A stretch of DNA of 64,000 bases from an uncultured Bacteroidales bacterium (GTDB lineage: Bacteria > Bacteroidota > Bacteroidia > Bacteroidales > Paludibacteraceae): positions 1-64,000 of the forward strand of contig CAMNCW010000061.1 of the NCBI GenBank assembly GCA_946534715.1, written 5' to 3'. Each line of letters opens with the position of its first letter. Position 1 is the first letter of the stretch. Shown in pieces: positions 1 through 9,100 of the stretch. The notes below the pieces were generated by a model that was not told the DNA's origin, ran no database searches, and worked only from the letters and a program-made list of their open reading frames with translations. The position numbers and the translations under genes were made by a program.

Positions 1-1
1 A

Positions 2-214
2 CAGCGCTTGAAATTCAAGACCATCCGTCTCGCGGCACTCGCACGCTCCAAGGACTTGGCGCACATGTCCCAAGACCAAGAGACGTACAAGGCGGAGAAG
101 AAAGCACAAGGTGCATCGTTCAAATACACCACCTATCTCGGATGGCTGTTCGGCAAAGGCTATCTGTACTACAACGAGAACACCAAACAAGTTGATTGGC
201 CGGAAGAACTGTAA
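2..214 (+). CDS. C-terminal part of a small hypothetical protein (5' end outside window)
   Basis: The open frame runs in from the left edge with no stop, so the visible 70 or so residues are probably the end of a longer protein; a TTG at 8 is the only in-window start candidate. The sequence is basic and helical-looking and ends in WPEEL. By eye, its pattern (a basic AALARSK segment, a Y-rich KYTTYLGWLFGKGY segment) resembles the C-terminal half of the 126-aa protein at 32886-33266, which has matching basic and FYSTLRGFI segments. That relationship is inference. Function unknown. Confidence 0.45.
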   Translation, partial: QRLKFKTIRLAALARSKDLAHMSQDQETYKAEKKAQGASFKYTTYLGWLFGKGYLYYNENTKQVDWPEEL

Positions 215-215
215 C

Positions 216-251
216 GTTAAATTGTTAAATTGTTAAACTGTTAAATCGTTA
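216..251 (+). repeat. GTTAAATT octamer tandem repeat
   Basis: Four consecutive octamers (GTTAAATT twice, GTTAAACT, GTTAAATC) plus GTTA fill the gap between the two small genes. The last base is the A of the next gene's ATG. Similar GTTAA or TTAAC arrays occur in the rpsA leader (about 35505-35565) and at 14186-14203. Confidence 0.8.
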
Positions 252-454
252 TGACAAAGCAGCAGATTTATAAGATGGTAGTGACCATCACCACGGCGAT
301 TGTAACCTGTGTAGCCATCGCCCTCGGCTTACAGAGTTGCAACGTGACACGGACGGTGACGACACGGTCGGAGGCATGGCAACGAGGGGACACCTCCGTG
401 GTCATTCAAACAAAGACCGTGGAGACGTATGACGCCAGCCGGAAGGGGTTGTAG
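251..454 (+). CDS. Small single-pass membrane protein, smalltalk-like
   Basis: This 67-residue protein has a short polar start (MTKQQIYK), one hydrophobic segment (about residues 8-27) ending in LQSC, then a polar Thr/Arg-rich tail. The short polar start, one helix and QSC element resemble the tiny 'smalltalk' proteins that follow HU-like genes in Bacteroidales, though this one is longer. LQSC could also be a lipobox. Function unknown. It probably shares a transcript with the partial gene upstream; a strong terminator follows. Confidence 0.5.
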   Translation: MTKQQIYKMVVTITTAIVTCVAIALGLQSCNVTRTVTTRSEAWQRGDTSVVIQTKTVETYDASRKGL

Positions 455-457
455 GAG

Positions 458-477
458 ATCCGCCAATCTTGGCGGAT
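458..477. repeat. ATCCGCC palindrome, copy 1
   Basis: A perfect inverted repeat with 9-bp arms (ATCCGCCAA / TTGGCGGAT) and a 2-base centre lies just after the stop codon at 454. Copies with the same arms sit at 33290-33309 and 33616-33635, and a degenerate copy at 33641-33659. Confidence 0.85.
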
Positions 478-484
478 GAAAACA

Positions 485-516
485 AACAAAAAGCGCATTT
501 CGGTGCGCTTTTTGTT
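485..516. terminator. Bidirectional intrinsic terminator
   Basis: A 13-bp perfect stem (485-497 with 504-516) has a 6-base TTTCGG loop. Each arm contains a run of five A or T, so U-tracts form on either strand. It lies between convergent genes, and its right arm overlaps the stop codon of the LytTR gene. Confidence 0.85.
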
Positions 517-1309
517 ATAACATCTTGCTGAGTTGCTCGTAATATTTGGGAGAGACGGGGACGGGACGTGATTTGGGAGTGTCCAGTTCGGCTTGGATGA
601 ATCCCTCCTTGTCCTTTCTGAGGACCGTGACATGTCGTGGATTGACGAAATAGGAGCGTTGGCAACGGATGATACCATGCTTCTCCATCAGTTCCTCAAT
701 ACCCCGCATCGACTGACGCAAGGAGTACTCTTTGAGTTTGTCGCCATCCAGATAAAGGATAGTCACGTAGTTCTCTTTGGCTTCGATATAAAGCAGTACA
801 TCGTGCGCGATGACTAATTTGAGTCTGCCGGTGTTGTCTGTGAAGCGTATCAGATCTTCCTCTTTCGCATCTTCCTCATCGGGTCGGATGAGGGCGAAGA
901 TAAGCGCCAGAATGATATAGGCGAAAGGCAGAATACTGCTGCTGAGCCGGAAACACTCCGCTAACGCAGGAAAATAGCCGTAGTTGCCGTAGATGAGCGC
1001 CATGTATAGCGCGGCAAAAGCGGAGAAGATCACCATCTCTCCGAACGACCAAAGGGTGTATTGCAACCAACTGAGGCGCAATCGGTTCCGATAGACGGTC
1101 ATGGGGATGCGGCTTGCGCACATGATACCGATCAGAATACACATGAGCATCAGGGTGTTGAAGATCGTCATTCCCCGGTTGGCATCGAGAAAGCGCACCA
1201 TCCAAGCGCTATGATAAAAGAGGATGAATCCCAAAAAGTAAACGGGCATCGCGAGTACGTGCCACAACATGACTGTCACAGACAGCAGAGATTTGGGTAT
1301 TTTTCGCAT
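515..1309 (-). CDS. Membrane-anchored LytTR-type DNA-binding regulator
   Basis: The 264-residue protein has about four hydrophobic segments in residues 10-150 followed by a C-terminal LytTR DNA-binding domain (about 160-264). Recognisable LytTR features are LLYIEAKENYVTIL, the SMRGIEELMEKHGIIRCQRSYFVN block and a final PVSPKYYEQLSKML. No receiver domain is visible, so it is probably a membrane regulator that senses through its helices. Direct repeats at 1355-1416 in the divergent intergenic region could be its target. The start is ATG 1309. No TAnnTTTG promoter was found for it. Confidence 0.85.
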   Translation of the reverse strand: MRKIPKSLLSVTVMLWHVLAMPVYFLGFILFYHSAWMVRFLDANRGMTIFNTLMLMCILIGIMCASRIPMTVYRNRLRLSWLQYTLWSFGEMVIFSAFAALYMALIYGNYGYFPALAECFRLSSSILPFAYIILALIFALIRPDEEDAKEEDLIRFTDNTGRLKLVIAHDVLLYIEAKENYVTILYLDGDKLKEYSLRQSMRGIEELMEKHGIIRCQRSYFVNPRHVTVLRKDKEGFIQAELDTPKSRPVPVSPKYYEQLSKML

Positions 1310-1354
1310 AATTTAGTCTCCTTTCTTCGTGTGACGAAATCCGAAAAAGCGGAA

Positions 1355-1416
1355 TTTCGTCCCTATATAATCATTTTTGTCCCAAAAACGGCTATTTTGT
1401 CACATTTTTTCGTCCC
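1355..1416. promoter_or_regulatory. Candidate LytTR-type direct-repeat operator
   Basis: Nonamers of the form TTTcGTCCC occur at 1355-1363, 1375-1383, 1395-1403 (TTTTGTCAC) and 1408-1416. The first three are spaced exactly 20 bases, about two helical turns. LytTR proteins are known to bind paired direct repeats about two turns apart. The array lies between the LytTR gene and the promoter at 1430-1460. Assignment to this regulator is inference. Confidence 0.45.
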
Positions 1417-1429
1417 TAATCACAATTAG

Positions 1430-1460
1430 TTGCGTGGGTGGCAAAAAAGCAGTAATTTTG
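1430..1460 (+). promoter_or_regulatory. Sigma-ABfr-type promoter for the SGNH-like gene
   Basis: TTG at 1430-1432, 20 bases, then TAATTTTG at 1453-1460: the Bacteroidota -33/-7 pattern. The ATG follows at 1488. Confidence 0.8.
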
Positions 1461-1487
1461 CATCGATTTTAAAAAAAACTAATTGCT

Positions 1488-1985
1488 ATGGACAAGACTA
1501 TTATTATCACTCCCGCGAACGGGGTTCAGTACGATTGGAAAGCGATTGCGGCAAATCCGAGTGGTCTCCACGAGCCCAAGACGAATTTAGTAGCTTACAA
1601 AGCGCTTTATATAAATAAGATTGCACAGGCGCGTGCGTGCGGTCAAGAGCCGGTGCTGGTGAGTTTGCCGATAATGGATGAGAACCGTTTCTTTGCGTCG
1701 ATCACGCGTGGTATGACGATGCAGGAGCGCCGGAACATCCTGTATTGGTTAGGCGGCAATCTGTCACGCTTGCGTAATATACATGAGTTATACAACCTGT
1801 GTCTCTTCCGTTTGGCGGCATTGCAGTGCGTGCATATTATCGATATCACCAGTCCTATGCTCGCGAGCGCTCATTACGAGCAACTCCTCGAGCAGGACGG
1901 TGTGACGCTTTCCGCACAGGGTCAAGCGATAGTCGATAATGAGTTATCGACGCTTTTGAGCCGCTTTAGCCTGCTCGCGAGCTAA
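1488..1985 (+). CDS. SGNH-hydrolase-like protein without a visible catalytic serine block
   Basis: The 165-residue protein has elements of the SGNH/GDSL fold: a helix with YINKIAQARACGQEPVLVSLP (about residues 41-61, like the block that precedes a core strand), CVHIIDIT, and DGVTLSAQGQAIVDNEL near the end, resembling the D-x-x-H block. The GDS serine block is absent and the usual His is replaced (DGVTLS), so hydrolase activity is doubtful. No signal peptide. A promoter lies 28 bases upstream. The last 42 bases overlap the end of convergent yidC. It could be an unrelated family; function unproven. Confidence 0.5.
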   Translation: MDKTIIITPANGVQYDWKAIAANPSGLHEPKTNLVAYKALYINKIAQARACGQEPVLVSLPIMDENRFFASITRGMTMQERRNILYWLGGNLSRLRNIHELYNLCLFRLAALQCVHIIDITSPMLASAHYEQLLEQDGVTLSAQGQAIVDNELSTLLSRFSLLAS

Positions 1986-3854
1986 GCGTTGTTGCTCGCG
2001 TTGCATTTTCTCCAAACGCTCCATAAAGCCGGACTTAGGTTTGCCGGCTTTTTTCTTTTTGTTCGCTTCCATCTCCGCGAGCATCTTCTCATCATTGAGC
2101 GTCCAGCGGAAGATCATGGTCTGGAGGATGGTGAAGAAGAGGGAAACGAGGTAGTAATAGCTCAGACCGGCGGCATAGTCATTGAAGATGAAGAGGAACA
2201 TGAGCGGCATAGCGTACATCATGTACTTCATGAACTTCATATTCGGGTCTGTTGCCTGCGATTGCATGGTGATATAGGTGTATGCGATATTGCAGACGGT
2301 CATCAAGAGGCAGAAGAGGGAGAGGTGGTCTCCGATGAGCGGCAGATTGAATCCCCAATGGAAGACGGCATCGTATGTAGAGAGGTCATGCGCCCAGAAG
2401 AGTGATTTGCCACGGAGTTCGATCGCGGTAGGGAGGAACCAGAACATAGCCATCAGCACGGGGAACTGGAACAACATAGGCAGACATCCGCTCATGGGGC
2501 TTACGCCGGCTTGCTGATAGAGTTGCATGGTCGCCTGCTGGCGTTCCTGCATCTTCTCCGCCGGATATTTCTCGTTGATAGCGTCGATCTGCGGTTTGAG
2601 GACGCGCATCTTCGCGCTGGATTTATAGGACACAAAGACGAAGGGCAGGATGATGAGTTTGATGACGAGCGTCATGAGAAGTATGACGATACCGATATGG
2701 AGTCCCCAGCCGGTGAAGAGGTCGAACATAGGAATGACGAGGGCTGTGTTGATCCAGCTGACGATCTTCCAGCCGAGCGGCACCAGTTTGTTGAGATAGA
2801 GGCGGTTCTCTTTCTCCACGCCCTCGTCATAGGCTTTGAGGGTATGGTAATGGTTCGGTCCGAGGTAGAAACGGAAGCCGGTGGGGTTCTTGCCGGTGAG
2901 GTCGAAAGGCACCGAGGTGTGGGTGGTATATTGTTTGATATAGCCCGAGTATTTGCCCTGCAGGGTGGATTGGAACTGCGAGGAAGAGAAGGCATCGTCG
3001 GCGATGAGGACGGTAGAGAAGAACTGGTCCTTATATCCTATCCATTTCACGCGCGCGGATTCCTTGGCGTTATCATCCTTGCTCTCGGAGAGGGTCTCCA
3101 TGTCCCCGCCGACGAGCATATACTGCAACTGCGCATAGCGTTCCTCGAACTTGCGTCCCTGCTCCTGTTGCGGGATGAGTTGACGCCATTGCAGTTCCAG
3201 CGAATTGACGTTCTGCGCCAACTCGGTATGCATGTTATGCGGTTCGAGTGCAAGATGCACCATGTAGTTATCCGATATCTCATAGACGAAATCGATCCAA
3301 GCGTCCTCCGAGGTGGTAGGCAATCGGAGGATGGCTTTGTTCGGCTCCTCCGAAGGAACGGGAGTGAAATAGAGGTTCGAGGTCTGCAAGATCCGGTTGT
3401 TGGCGGTGTTGAGCGTGAGTCCGAATGAAGCCTCGTCTCCGCGGAAGAGACAAAGCGGGTTGACGCTGTCTCCGCTGGCATGATAATCGAGCAGTTCAGC
3501 GCGCTCGATGACGCCACCCAAGGTGGAAAGAGTCAAACGCAGATGTTCGTTCGCCAAGGTGACGAAGTTCTCCTCTCCTTGTGCCGCGGGCGCAAAAGAG
3601 CCGTAAGCGGCTTTGATCCGCTCCTGTTGCACCTCGGCGGAGACTTCTTCTTTTTGTACCTGATTAGCTCCGGCAACGAATTGCAGCGAATCGCTGATGC
3701 GCTGTGCTTCGGCAGCTGCCATACGAGCCAGGTTAATAGAGTCCTGTACGCGTTGGCGCTCGGCTAATTGCTCCTTCGAGGGGCGATTAAGCATCGAAAA
3801 ACCAACAATAATTGCGGCTATCAATAAAAAGCCGATCCAAGTGTTTTTATCCAT
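1944..3854 (-). CDS. yidC: Membrane protein insertase YidC
   Basis: YidC/Oxa1 inserts and folds inner-membrane proteins, alone or with SecYEG. The 636-residue protein starts with a membrane helix (residues 5-22, WIGFLLIAAIIVGFSML), then a large periplasmic beta-domain to about 350. The 60KD_IMP core follows, with five helices including LHIGIVILLMTLVIKLIILP and GCLPMLFQFPVLMAMFWFLP, and then a Lys/Arg-rich cytosolic tail (KKKKAGKP...AAQKRR). Length and architecture match Bacteroidota YidC. It is last in the mfd-kdsB-deoD-barrel-yidC unit, and its end overlaps the convergent SGNH-like gene. Confidence 0.97.
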   Translation of the reverse strand: MDKNTWIGFLLIAAIIVGFSMLNRPSKEQLAERQRVQDSINLARMAAAEAQRISDSLQFVAGANQVQKEEVSAEVQQERIKAAYGSFAPAAQGEENFVTLANEHLRLTLSTLGGVIERAELLDYHASGDSVNPLCLFRGDEASFGLTLNTANNRILQTSNLYFTPVPSEEPNKAILRLPTTSEDAWIDFVYEISDNYMVHLALEPHNMHTELAQNVNSLELQWRQLIPQQEQGRKFEERYAQLQYMLVGGDMETLSESKDDNAKESARVKWIGYKDQFFSTVLIADDAFSSSQFQSTLQGKYSGYIKQYTTHTSVPFDLTGKNPTGFRFYLGPNHYHTLKAYDEGVEKENRLYLNKLVPLGWKIVSWINTALVIPMFDLFTGWGLHIGIVILLMTLVIKLIILPFVFVSYKSSAKMRVLKPQIDAINEKYPAEKMQERQQATMQLYQQAGVSPMSGCLPMLFQFPVLMAMFWFLPTAIELRGKSLFWAHDLSTYDAVFHWGFNLPLIGDHLSLFCLLMTVCNIAYTYITMQSQATDPNMKFMKYMMYAMPLMFLFIFNDYAAGLSYYYLVSLFFTILQTMIFRWTLNDEKMLAEMEANKKKKAGKPKSGFMERLEKMQREQQRLAREQAKAAQKRR

Positions 3855-3888
3855 TTACTTTTTTGTTTTTATATATTGTTTTCAATTG

Positions 3889-4629
3889 TTATCGTTTCAT
3901 TTTGCCGAACAGGACGCCGATGTACAATCGCGGCCCGCTCGGGGTCATAAAATTGCTCCACCGGACGTTTCCCGCGAGGTTGCTGTCGGTCCGTCCGAAG
4001 GGAAGCATATAATCGAGTTTGAGCGTGAGTGCGACGTGGTCTGTCAGTCCGATTTCCACCCCGACATAAGGGTCGAGATAGAAGAAGGGGGTCTTGATAT
4101 ACGAGGCGTTATAGTTCGTCTCGCTGCCGGAATCGCCATAGGCGACAGGTGACTGATCAGGCACAAAGAGCCGTTTCATGGCACCACCACCGATGCCTGC
4201 TCCGGCTAAGGGCCGCACTCTGCCCCAGGGGAGATAGACATCGCACATGGCGCCTCCCCAAGCCGTACGCACGTTCGAACCCGTGCCGCCGGAGATGACC
4301 ATGTTGCTGACATATCCCTCGGCACCAAGGTGAATAAAATTGAGTAAGTGTACACGCAGTGTACCTCCTAAACCGTAGCAAAAGCCGGATCGGGGCAGTT
4401 TCATCACATATTCGGGGCTACCCAAGCCGGTGTTGCTGAATACTTTCGTGGGGTCGTCAGAGAAGAGGTATCCGCCATGGAGGAACATGCCCCCGGAAAA
4501 GCCGGAGAAGAGAACGGATCCCCGTCTGCTGTTCTCATTGACGCCGGACGCAGTATTCTCCTGCCCCCGGGCGTAAAGACCCGGAGACAGGAAGACTAAT
4601 ACGATGAGTATAACGAGTTTTCTTTTCAT
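3889..4629 (-). CDS. Small outer-membrane beta-barrel protein
   Basis: The protein of about 246 residues has a clear signal peptide (KRKLVILIVLVFLSPGLYA) followed by Gly- and aromatic-rich alternating segments and a C-terminal GPRLYIGVLFGKMKR strand, typical of an 8-stranded OMP_b-brl/OmpW-like barrel. I do not recognise the exact family. ATG 4629 is preferred over an in-frame TTG at 4632, because it makes a TGATG junction with the deoD stop and implies translational coupling. yidC follows 34 bases downstream. Confidence 0.7.
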   Translation of the reverse strand: MKRKLVILIVLVFLSPGLYARGQENTASGVNENSRRGSVLFSGFSGGMFLHGGYLFSDDPTKVFSNTGLGSPEYVMKLPRSGFCYGLGGTLRVHLLNFIHLGAEGYVSNMVISGGTGSNVRTAWGGAMCDVYLPWGRVRPLAGAGIGGGAMKRLFVPDQSPVAYGDSGSETNYNASYIKTPFFYLDPYVGVEIGLTDHVALTLKLDYMLPFGRTDSNLAGNVRWSNFMTPSGPRLYIGVLFGKMKR

Positions 4630-5342
4630 CAAATAATATCAAACGCCACGTCCATCATATTGGTGAATGAGTTCTGGCGTTGCTCTGCGGTGGTTGCTTC
4701 TCCGGTGAGGATATGGTCGCTGACGGTGCAGATGACGAGTGCTTTTTTTCCTGCCCGTGCGGCGTTGAGATACAATGCCGGAGCTTCCATTTCGTCCGCC
4801 AAGACGCCCATCTTGGTCCAATTCGCCTTACGCGGATCTTCGCTATAGAAGACATCGGCGGAATAAACGTTTCCAACATGGTAGCGATAGCCGAATTTCT
4901 CACAGGCATCTACGGCTTTGCGTGCCAGGTAGAAGTCTGCAATCGGCGCAAAATTACCTTGCAGGTTGAACTGGTCGGCATAGTTACTCTCGGTGCAGCT
5001 ACCGAGTGCGATGACGATGTCTCCGAGGCGCACGTAGTTTTGGCGTGCACCGCACGAGCCTACGCGGATGATCGTGTCCACATCGTAGAAATTATACAAT
5101 TCGTAGGTGTAAATACCGATAGAGGGAATACCCATACCGTGTCCCATCACCGTTATTTCCTTACCTTTATACGTGCCTGTATAGGCGAACATGTTACGAA
5201 CCTGGTTCACGAGTTTGGGGTTCTCCAGGTAACGCTCTGCCATCAGTTTGGCACGGAGGGGATCACCTGCCATGATGACTGTTTTTGCAATTTCTCCATA
5301 CTGCGCACCATTGTGCGGAGTAGGGCAATTTCCTTTTGCCAT
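4629..5342 (-). CDS. deoD: Purine nucleoside phosphorylase, DeoD type
   Basis: Catalyses phosphorolysis of purine (deoxy)nucleosides to base plus (deoxy)ribose-1-phosphate in the cytosol for salvage. The 237-residue length matches the hexameric DeoD family. Visible signatures are AGDPLRAKLMAERYL (phosphate site), GHGMGIPSIGIYTYEL, RVGSCGA, EMEAPALY (ribose/base pocket) and ICTVSDH near the C-terminus with the catalytic Asp. It lies between kdsB and the small barrel; the stop overlaps the next ATG. Confidence 0.97.
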   Translation of the reverse strand: MAKGNCPTPHNGAQYGEIAKTVIMAGDPLRAKLMAERYLENPKLVNQVRNMFAYTGTYKGKEITVMGHGMGIPSIGIYTYELYNFYDVDTIIRVGSCGARQNYVRLGDIVIALGSCTESNYADQFNLQGNFAPIADFYLARKAVDACEKFGYRYHVGNVYSADVFYSEDPRKANWTKMGVLADEMEAPALYLNAARAGKKALVICTVSDHILTGEATTAEQRQNSFTNMMDVAFDII

Positions 5343-5371
5343 AATTTGTGTTTTTTTAAAGGTTATTATTT

Positions 5372-5408
5372 CAATTCACAATGCACAATTTACAATTTAC
5401 AATTATCA
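5372..5408. repeat. AT-rich AATTnACAATT intergenic repeat
   Basis: Short direct repeats of the AATTCACAATGCACAATT type fill the deoD-kdsB gap. The minus-strand TGA stop of kdsB (5406-5408) lies inside the ATTATCA unit. Similar arrays occur at 15164, 41690, 50571, 53684, 55683 and 63332. Confidence 0.7.
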
Positions 5409-6152
5409 GTTGTTTTTGTACCAATAAATGGCTTTTTGCAGGTCTTGGGGGGTATCGATGCCGATGGTTTCGGTGTCGGTAATTCCTACCCGGATCTTGT
5501 AGCCGTTTTCGAGCCATCGTAGTTGTTCGAGGCGTTCCTCTATCTCCAGCGGACTTTGCGGCAGTTGGGTGATCTTGGCGAGCACATCCGCGCGGTATGC
5601 GTAGATACCGATATGGCGGTAATACTTGCCGTTAGAGGCGGCGATCACTTTGCGGGAGAACATCTTCGCCTCGCCGGAAGCCACGTCCCAATTCACCTTA
5701 GGGGTATTCACGTTCTCCAGATCCGCCGGTGTGTCCGCTTCGGTGAAGGGTCTGACCAAGGTGGCTATATCCGTTCCTTCCCGGTCAAAACACGCCATGA
5801 GTGTCTCGATCTGCTCGGGTTGGATGAAGGGTTCGTCGCCTTGTATGTTGATGATGACGGTATCGGGGTCGTTCTGCGTCCGCCATGCCGGTGTGGTGAT
5901 CGCCTCGTATGCTTCCAGACAGCGGTCGGTACCGCATTTATGATCCTTGCGGGTCATGACCACTTTGCCGCCAAAGGCTTCGACGGCATCGTATATCCGT
6001 TCGTCGTCGGTAGCGACGACCACGGTGGTCAGGGCTTTCACCGCCTGTTCGTACACACGGCGGATGACGGTCTTTCCGCATATGTCCTCCAGCGGTTTGC
6101 CGGGGAAGCGGGTAGAAGCATACCGCGCCGGGATAATTCCAATAAATTTCAT
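5406..6152 (-). CDS. kdsB: 3-deoxy-manno-octulosonate cytidylyltransferase
   Basis: Activates Kdo with CTP to CMP-Kdo for lipopolysaccharide inner-core synthesis. The 248-residue nucleotidyltransferase opens with IIPARYASTRFPGKPLEDI (nucleotide-binding loop) and contains VVVATDDERI, KCGTDRCLEAYE, NIQGDEPFI and YRHIGIYAYR, all KdsB signatures. It ends with the conserved IGIDTPQDL. The stop codon lies in an AT-rich repeat. It follows mfd by 22 bases, so it is probably cotranscribed. Confidence 0.97.
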   Translation of the reverse strand: MKFIGIIPARYASTRFPGKPLEDICGKTVIRRVYEQAVKALTTVVVATDDERIYDAVEAFGGKVVMTRKDHKCGTDRCLEAYEAITTPAWRTQNDPDTVIINIQGDEPFIQPEQIETLMACFDREGTDIATLVRPFTEADTPADLENVNTPKVNWDVASGEAKMFSRKVIAASNGKYYRHIGIYAYRADVLAKITQLPQSPLEIEERLEQLRWLENGYKIRVGITDTETIGIDTPQDLQKAIYWYKNN

Positions 6153-6174
6153 AATAGTTTATTTTTTTTCGAGA

Positions 6175-9100
6175 TCACGATTTGTTCGCAATTTCTCCGT
6201 TTTCTATTTTGGACAGCAGGTTCATCGCACCGGCTATCGTTTTGACGTTCGTAACGGTGACATATCGTCTGCCGGTTTTAATGCCTTTCTTGTCTTTCTC
6301 TTCGTGCAGCGTGCATCGTTCGGGGCGCGTGATAGCGTATTGGACGATGTTGCCGAACGCTTCCGATTGCCAGTAGGCATCGCGGTTGAGCACCAGATAC
6401 AGGGTCATGCGTTCGCCTTTGAGCAGGATTTTTTCGATTCCCAGCCGGCAACAAATCCATCTCAGCCGCACAACGCTCAGTAACTCTTCCGCGGGTTCGG
6501 GCAAAGCGCCGAAGCGGTCGATGAGGCGTTTGCGATAGTCCAAGAGCATATCTTCGCTATGCAGACTGTCCAGTTCGCGATAGAGGGTGATGCGCTCCGA
6601 CACGTTCTCGATATATTCGTTCGGGAAACAAATCGGCAGGTCGGTTTCCAACTGACTGTCATGGCACCAAACCATTTTCTCATTGGTATATTTACCTTCT
6701 GCGATTTGGCTCTCATCGGAACCGAGACCTTCTTCCTCTTTCAGTTCCTCGATCGCTTCGTTCAGGATCCGCTGATAGGTCTCATAGCCCAAGTCGGCGA
6801 TGAATCCGGATTGCTCGGAGCCTAACATGTTTCCTGCTCCTCGGATATCGAGATCCTGCATAGCGAGGTTGAATCCGGCACCTAATTCCGCGAATGTACT
6901 GAGTGCCTCGAGCCGTCTTCTGGCATCCTCGGTGAGCAGTTCGCGTTCAGGGGCGATAAGGTAGCAATAAGCTTTTCGGTTGCTTCGTCCCACACGTCCG
7001 CGTAACTGATGCAAATCCGCCAGACCGTATTGGTTCGCCGAGAAGATGAGGATCGTATTGACGTTCGGTATGTCCACGCCGGATTCGATGATAGTGGTGG
7101 ATAGGAGGATATCGTAATCATAATTGATAAACGCCTCCAGCCGCTCTTCCATCTCTCCGGGCGGCATTTGTCCGTGGGCGGTAATGATACGCGCCTCCGG
7201 GCATAGTTTCTGTATGCGCCGCTCGATGCGGGGTAACATCTCGATGCGGTTGTTGACGATGAAGATCTGGCCGTTTCGTCCCATCTCCAGGTCAATCGCC
7301 TCTTTGATGATGTCCTCGTCTTCGACGGTGATCAGTTCGGTCTGTACGGGGTACCGGTTAGGCGGCGGAGTGGTCATGACACTCAGGTCGCGCGCACCCA
7401 AGAGGCTGAATTGCAGCGTTCTGGGTATCGGTGTGGCGGTCAGGGTCAGGACGTCCACGTTCGTACGTAGCGTCTTCAGTTTCTCTTTCGCCGCAACGCC
7501 GAATTTCTGCTCCTCGTCAATGATCAGCAGTCCTAAATCATGCCATTTGACGGATTTGCCGATCAGTTTGTGGGTGCCGATGAGGATGTCTATTTTGCCA
7601 TTTTCCAAGTCGGCTAACAGTTCCTTTACTTCTTTGGCGGATTTCAACCGGCTGAGGTGCTCGATCCGCACGGGGAAGTTCTTCATGCGCTCCTTGAAGG
7701 TGTTGTAATGTTGGAGTGCGAGTACGGTAGTAGGCACCAGCACCGCCACCTGTTTACCGTCTGTTGCCACCTTGAACGCCGCGCGCATGGCTACTTCTGT
7801 CTTGCCGAAACCGACATCCCCGCAAACGAGCCGGTCCATCGGCATCGGGCTTTCCAGGTCGCGCTTTACATCAGCGGTGGCTTTCGCCTGATCCGGCGTG
7901 TCTTCATAGAGGAAGGAAGCCTCCAGTTCATGTTGCATGTACCCGTCCGGCGAGTAAGCAAAGCCTTTCTGCTGTTTGCGTGTAGCGTACAGTTTGATGA
8001 GATCCCGCGCGATCTCCTTTACTTTATCCTTTGTCCGCTCTTTGAGCCGTTCCCACGCTCCGCTACCCAAGCGTGCGATAGTGGGTTCGGCACCCTCGCG
8101 GCCTTTGTATTTGCTGATTCGGTGGAGGTTATGAATGCTGACAAACACATTCGCTCCGTCGCGGTAGTTGAGTTTGATCATCTCCTGCGGTTTGCCGTTG
8201 ACGGGTGTGGTGACCAGTCCTCCGAATTTGGCAATACCGTGGTCGGAATGCACGACATAGTCGCCTATCTGGAGTTGGTTGATTTCCCGTAAGGTGATGA
8301 TAGCTTTTCCTCTCCGTGCGTTCTCGCTGCTCATGGTCACGCGGTGGTAACGCTCGAAGATCTGATGGTCGGTGTAGCAGCACACTTTCATCTCATGGTC
8401 CACAAAGCCCTCGTGCAACGTGGCGTTGATAGGGATGAAGGCGGAGGTGGGAGTGGGGTAGGCTTCGATGATCGCCTCCAAGCGGTCCAACTGTTTCTTT
8501 TGTTCCGCTAAGATATAGATCACATAGCCGTCCTCACAGTGTTTCTGCAGATCCTCTGCCAGCAGGTCGAACTGCTTGTGGAAAACCGGTTGCGGAACAA
8601 TATCAAACGCAATCTTGCTATGGGTAGCAAAGGTGCTCTTCTCCGCGATCTCGATCGTTCTTTGTTGAGGGAGGTTTGCGACGGCTCCGGATTGCCCCAA
8701 GCCCTCCGATTTATACCTCACCACGGCGAAATCATTGCTGACCCAAACCGCCTTTTCCGAGAGATAATCCACAATAGTGGATTCCGTCTCCGCCTTGGAG
8801 AGTGATGCCGGTGGTGTGCCCACGATCTCCGCTTTCTCCACGCGGTTCTTACTGAGCTGGTCCTCGATGTCAAACTCGCGGATGCTGTCTATCTCGTCGC
8901 CGAAGAAATCCAGACGGTAGGGGTTGTCGTGGCTGTAACTGTATATATCGACAATGCTTCCTCGGATAGCGAACTGCCCGGGTTGGAACACAAAATCCAC
9001 ATGCTCAAAGCCCAGTTCCGCCAACCGCCTTCCTAACTCCGTCTGCTGTATCTCTTGCCCCACAAGGAGGGTCATGCTACCGGCGGCGAGTTGCTCTTTC

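Noticed and set aside
2511..3428. Open frame of 305 codons antisense to yidC
   Set aside because: Lies wholly within yidC; the product is His/Glu/Arg-rich without domains.
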